A stretch of DNA of 6,307 nt, taken from positions 1 to 6,307 of the forward strand of contig JABEUP010000023.1 in the NCBI GenBank assembly GCA_013044365.1. Direction: 5' to 3'. The number at the start of each line of letters is the position of its first letter. The stretch's first letter is position 1. The stretch is from Acidimicrobiaceae bacterium (GTDB taxonomy: Bacteria > Actinomycetota > Acidimicrobiia > Acidimicrobiales > Acidimicrobiaceae). Both the position numbers and the translations under genes were made by a program. Below the pieces are notes generated by a model, which was given only the letters and a program-made list of their open reading frames with translations, did no database searches and was not told the DNA's origin. This document shows, piece after piece, positions 5,366 through 6,307 of this stretch.

Positions 5366-5424
5366 GAACTGGACTCTCCGAGGTTGGCCGAATAGTTACA
5401 AGAAGATAAAATCCGCGGTACCTA
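5366..5424. other. 59-bp gap between convergent genes
   Basis: This short AT-leaning stretch separates the stop of the DoxX-like gene from the stop of the leftward gene. I saw no stem with a T-tract on either strand, so how the two converging transcripts end is not evident. Confidence 0.3.
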
Positions 5425-6307
5425 CTATTGTGTGCTGTCCAGTATTGGGGTGAATAACTTGGCGATCTCTATCGGTTGTGTGACAAAGTTCTGTTCGTAG
5501 AGATAATCCGCAAAGGTTTCGAGTATGTGACGATTTGCCGTATATCCATATGGCCAAGGGTCACCCGCGAAGATGTCGTCGATCTCCTCTAGATCAGCAA
5601 AGAGCCACGGCAGTGTGTACTTGATCGTACCTGTGAAATGCATTTGCTTGAGACAAATGCGCTTGGACTCAGAAAGTGCCTTGAAAAGGCTTTCTGCCAC
5701 CCAGGGATGTCGTTGGTAAATTTCGGTTCGTATCACCATCGTATGCATTATCGGGAAAATGCCAGTTCGATGAAAGTATGCCCGCTCCACCTCTCTATAG
5801 TTGGGGAATAATCTTGCTAGCCCGGGTGCTTTGCCTACAGATGCTGGTTTTCTCGCCCCAATAACGGCGTCGAGAGTTCCTGCCGCCAGTTGTTGGCTCA
5901 GACATTGACCATCGGGAAGCATTTCCGGCCTGAATCCTCCGGCACTTTCCCTTGACGATCGCTCCTGGGGAGAAAGAGGAACATCGACTCCGCCTTCTCT
6001 CCAGTTGATGGTCCTGATGTCCACGTCGTACTCGTGACGAAGGATACCTCTGATCCATACCGCTGCTGTCTGCCAGTATTCAGGTACCCCAACGGTCTTG
6101 TTTTCAAGATCCTTGGGTTTTTGAATTTTGTCGCGTACAAAAATGAAGCCATGGCGGAACACCCTTGAAGGAAAAATAGGCAGTGCGGTGAACTCGGTGT
6201 CACCGGCGGAGCGCATCTGAAGATATGACGAAAGTGACATTTCTGAAGCATCGAAGGATTTGAAATCGATCATTCTCGTAAAAATTTCTGGTGGAGACTG
6301 GATCGGA
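5425..6307 (-). CDS. 4,5-dihydroxyphthalate decarboxylase-like protein, partial (start beyond right edge)
   Basis: This leftward gene ends at TAG (5425-5427) and stays open to the window edge. The ATG at 6273 is internal: the 11 codons before it read PIQSPPEIFTR and continue into MIDFKSFDASEMSLSSYL, matching the family's P-x-E-x-F-x-RM pattern. About 293 residues are visible of a family near 320-340, so perhaps 30-45 are missing. Family marks are SEMSLSSYL, LPIFPSRVFRH, VGVPEYWQTAAVWIRGIL, RTGIFPIMHTMVIR, RHPWVAESLFKAL and DPWPYGYTANRHILETF. The fold is that of a type 2 periplasmic binding protein. Database names of this group come from Pht5-type 4,5-dihydroxyphthalate decarboxylases, but many members may act as transporter-type binding proteins or on other aromatic acids. 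Any signal peptide would be outside the window, so its location cannot be judged. Confidence 0.87.
   Translation of the reverse strand, partial: PIQSPPEIFTRMIDFKSFDASEMSLSSYLQMRSAGDTEFTALPIFPSRVFRHGFIFVRDKIQKPKDLENKTVGVPEYWQTAAVWIRGILRHEYDVDIRTINWREGGVDVPLSPQERSSRESAGGFRPEMLPDGQCLSQQLAAGTLDAVIGARKPASVGKAPGLARLFPNYREVERAYFHRTGIFPIMHTMVIRTEIYQRHPWVAESLFKALSESKRICLKQMHFTGTIKYTLPWLFADLEEIDDIFAGDPWPYGYTANRHILETFADYLYEQNFVTQPIEIAKLFTPILDSTQ

Overview
The window is a mid-GC (about 50%) bacterial chromosome fragment. The best guess at the host is a high-GC Gram-positive of the acidophilic Acidimicrobiia type. This rests on the Ser/Thr-rich tethered secreted protein with runs of Thr, the frequent GTG and TTG starts behind good Shine-Dalgarno sites, and the DUF2249/DUF59/oxidase-like membrane protein combination. 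It is an inference, not a proof. No mobile element, CRISPR array, rRNA or convincing tRNA was seen.

Left part (1-2839): a redox or nitrogen-oxide type module. It contains the tail of a DUF2249 protein (1-219, +), a 12-bp perfect hairpin between convergent genes (254-284), and a large polytopic membrane protein resembling NnrS/heme-copper oxidase subunit I (305-1636, -). A divergent control region (1637-1830) follows, with a sigma70-like promoter and two perfect TTCTAG-type palindromes. From it runs a rightward three-gene unit: a second, small DUF2249 protein (1831-2046), a DUF59/MIP18-type metal-sulfur assembly factor (2049-2405) and a DUF488 protein (2417-2839). The first two are tightly coupled: the ribosome binding site of the DUF59 gene is formed by the last two Arg codons of the DUF2249 gene. 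Family knowledge of such clusters suggests NO or low-oxygen handling and iron-sulfur maintenance, but no enzyme of denitrification lies inside the window.

Middle part (2840-4269): a 250-bp gap with an imperfect stem-loop, then a single short-chain dehydrogenase/reductase (SDR, 3090-3911) with a full catalytic tetrad. A 358-bp AT-richer gap follows with no supported gene.

Right part (4270-6307): a membrane-anchored, Ser/Thr-rich exported protein (4270-4821) ends in tandem stops and overlaps by 11 bp the longest reading of a DoxX-like four-helix membrane protein (to 5365). Converging on it from the right edge is a partial gene (5425-6307, -) for a 4,5-dihydroxyphthalate decarboxylase-like protein of the periplasmic-binding-protein fold. 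Its true start lies outside the window.
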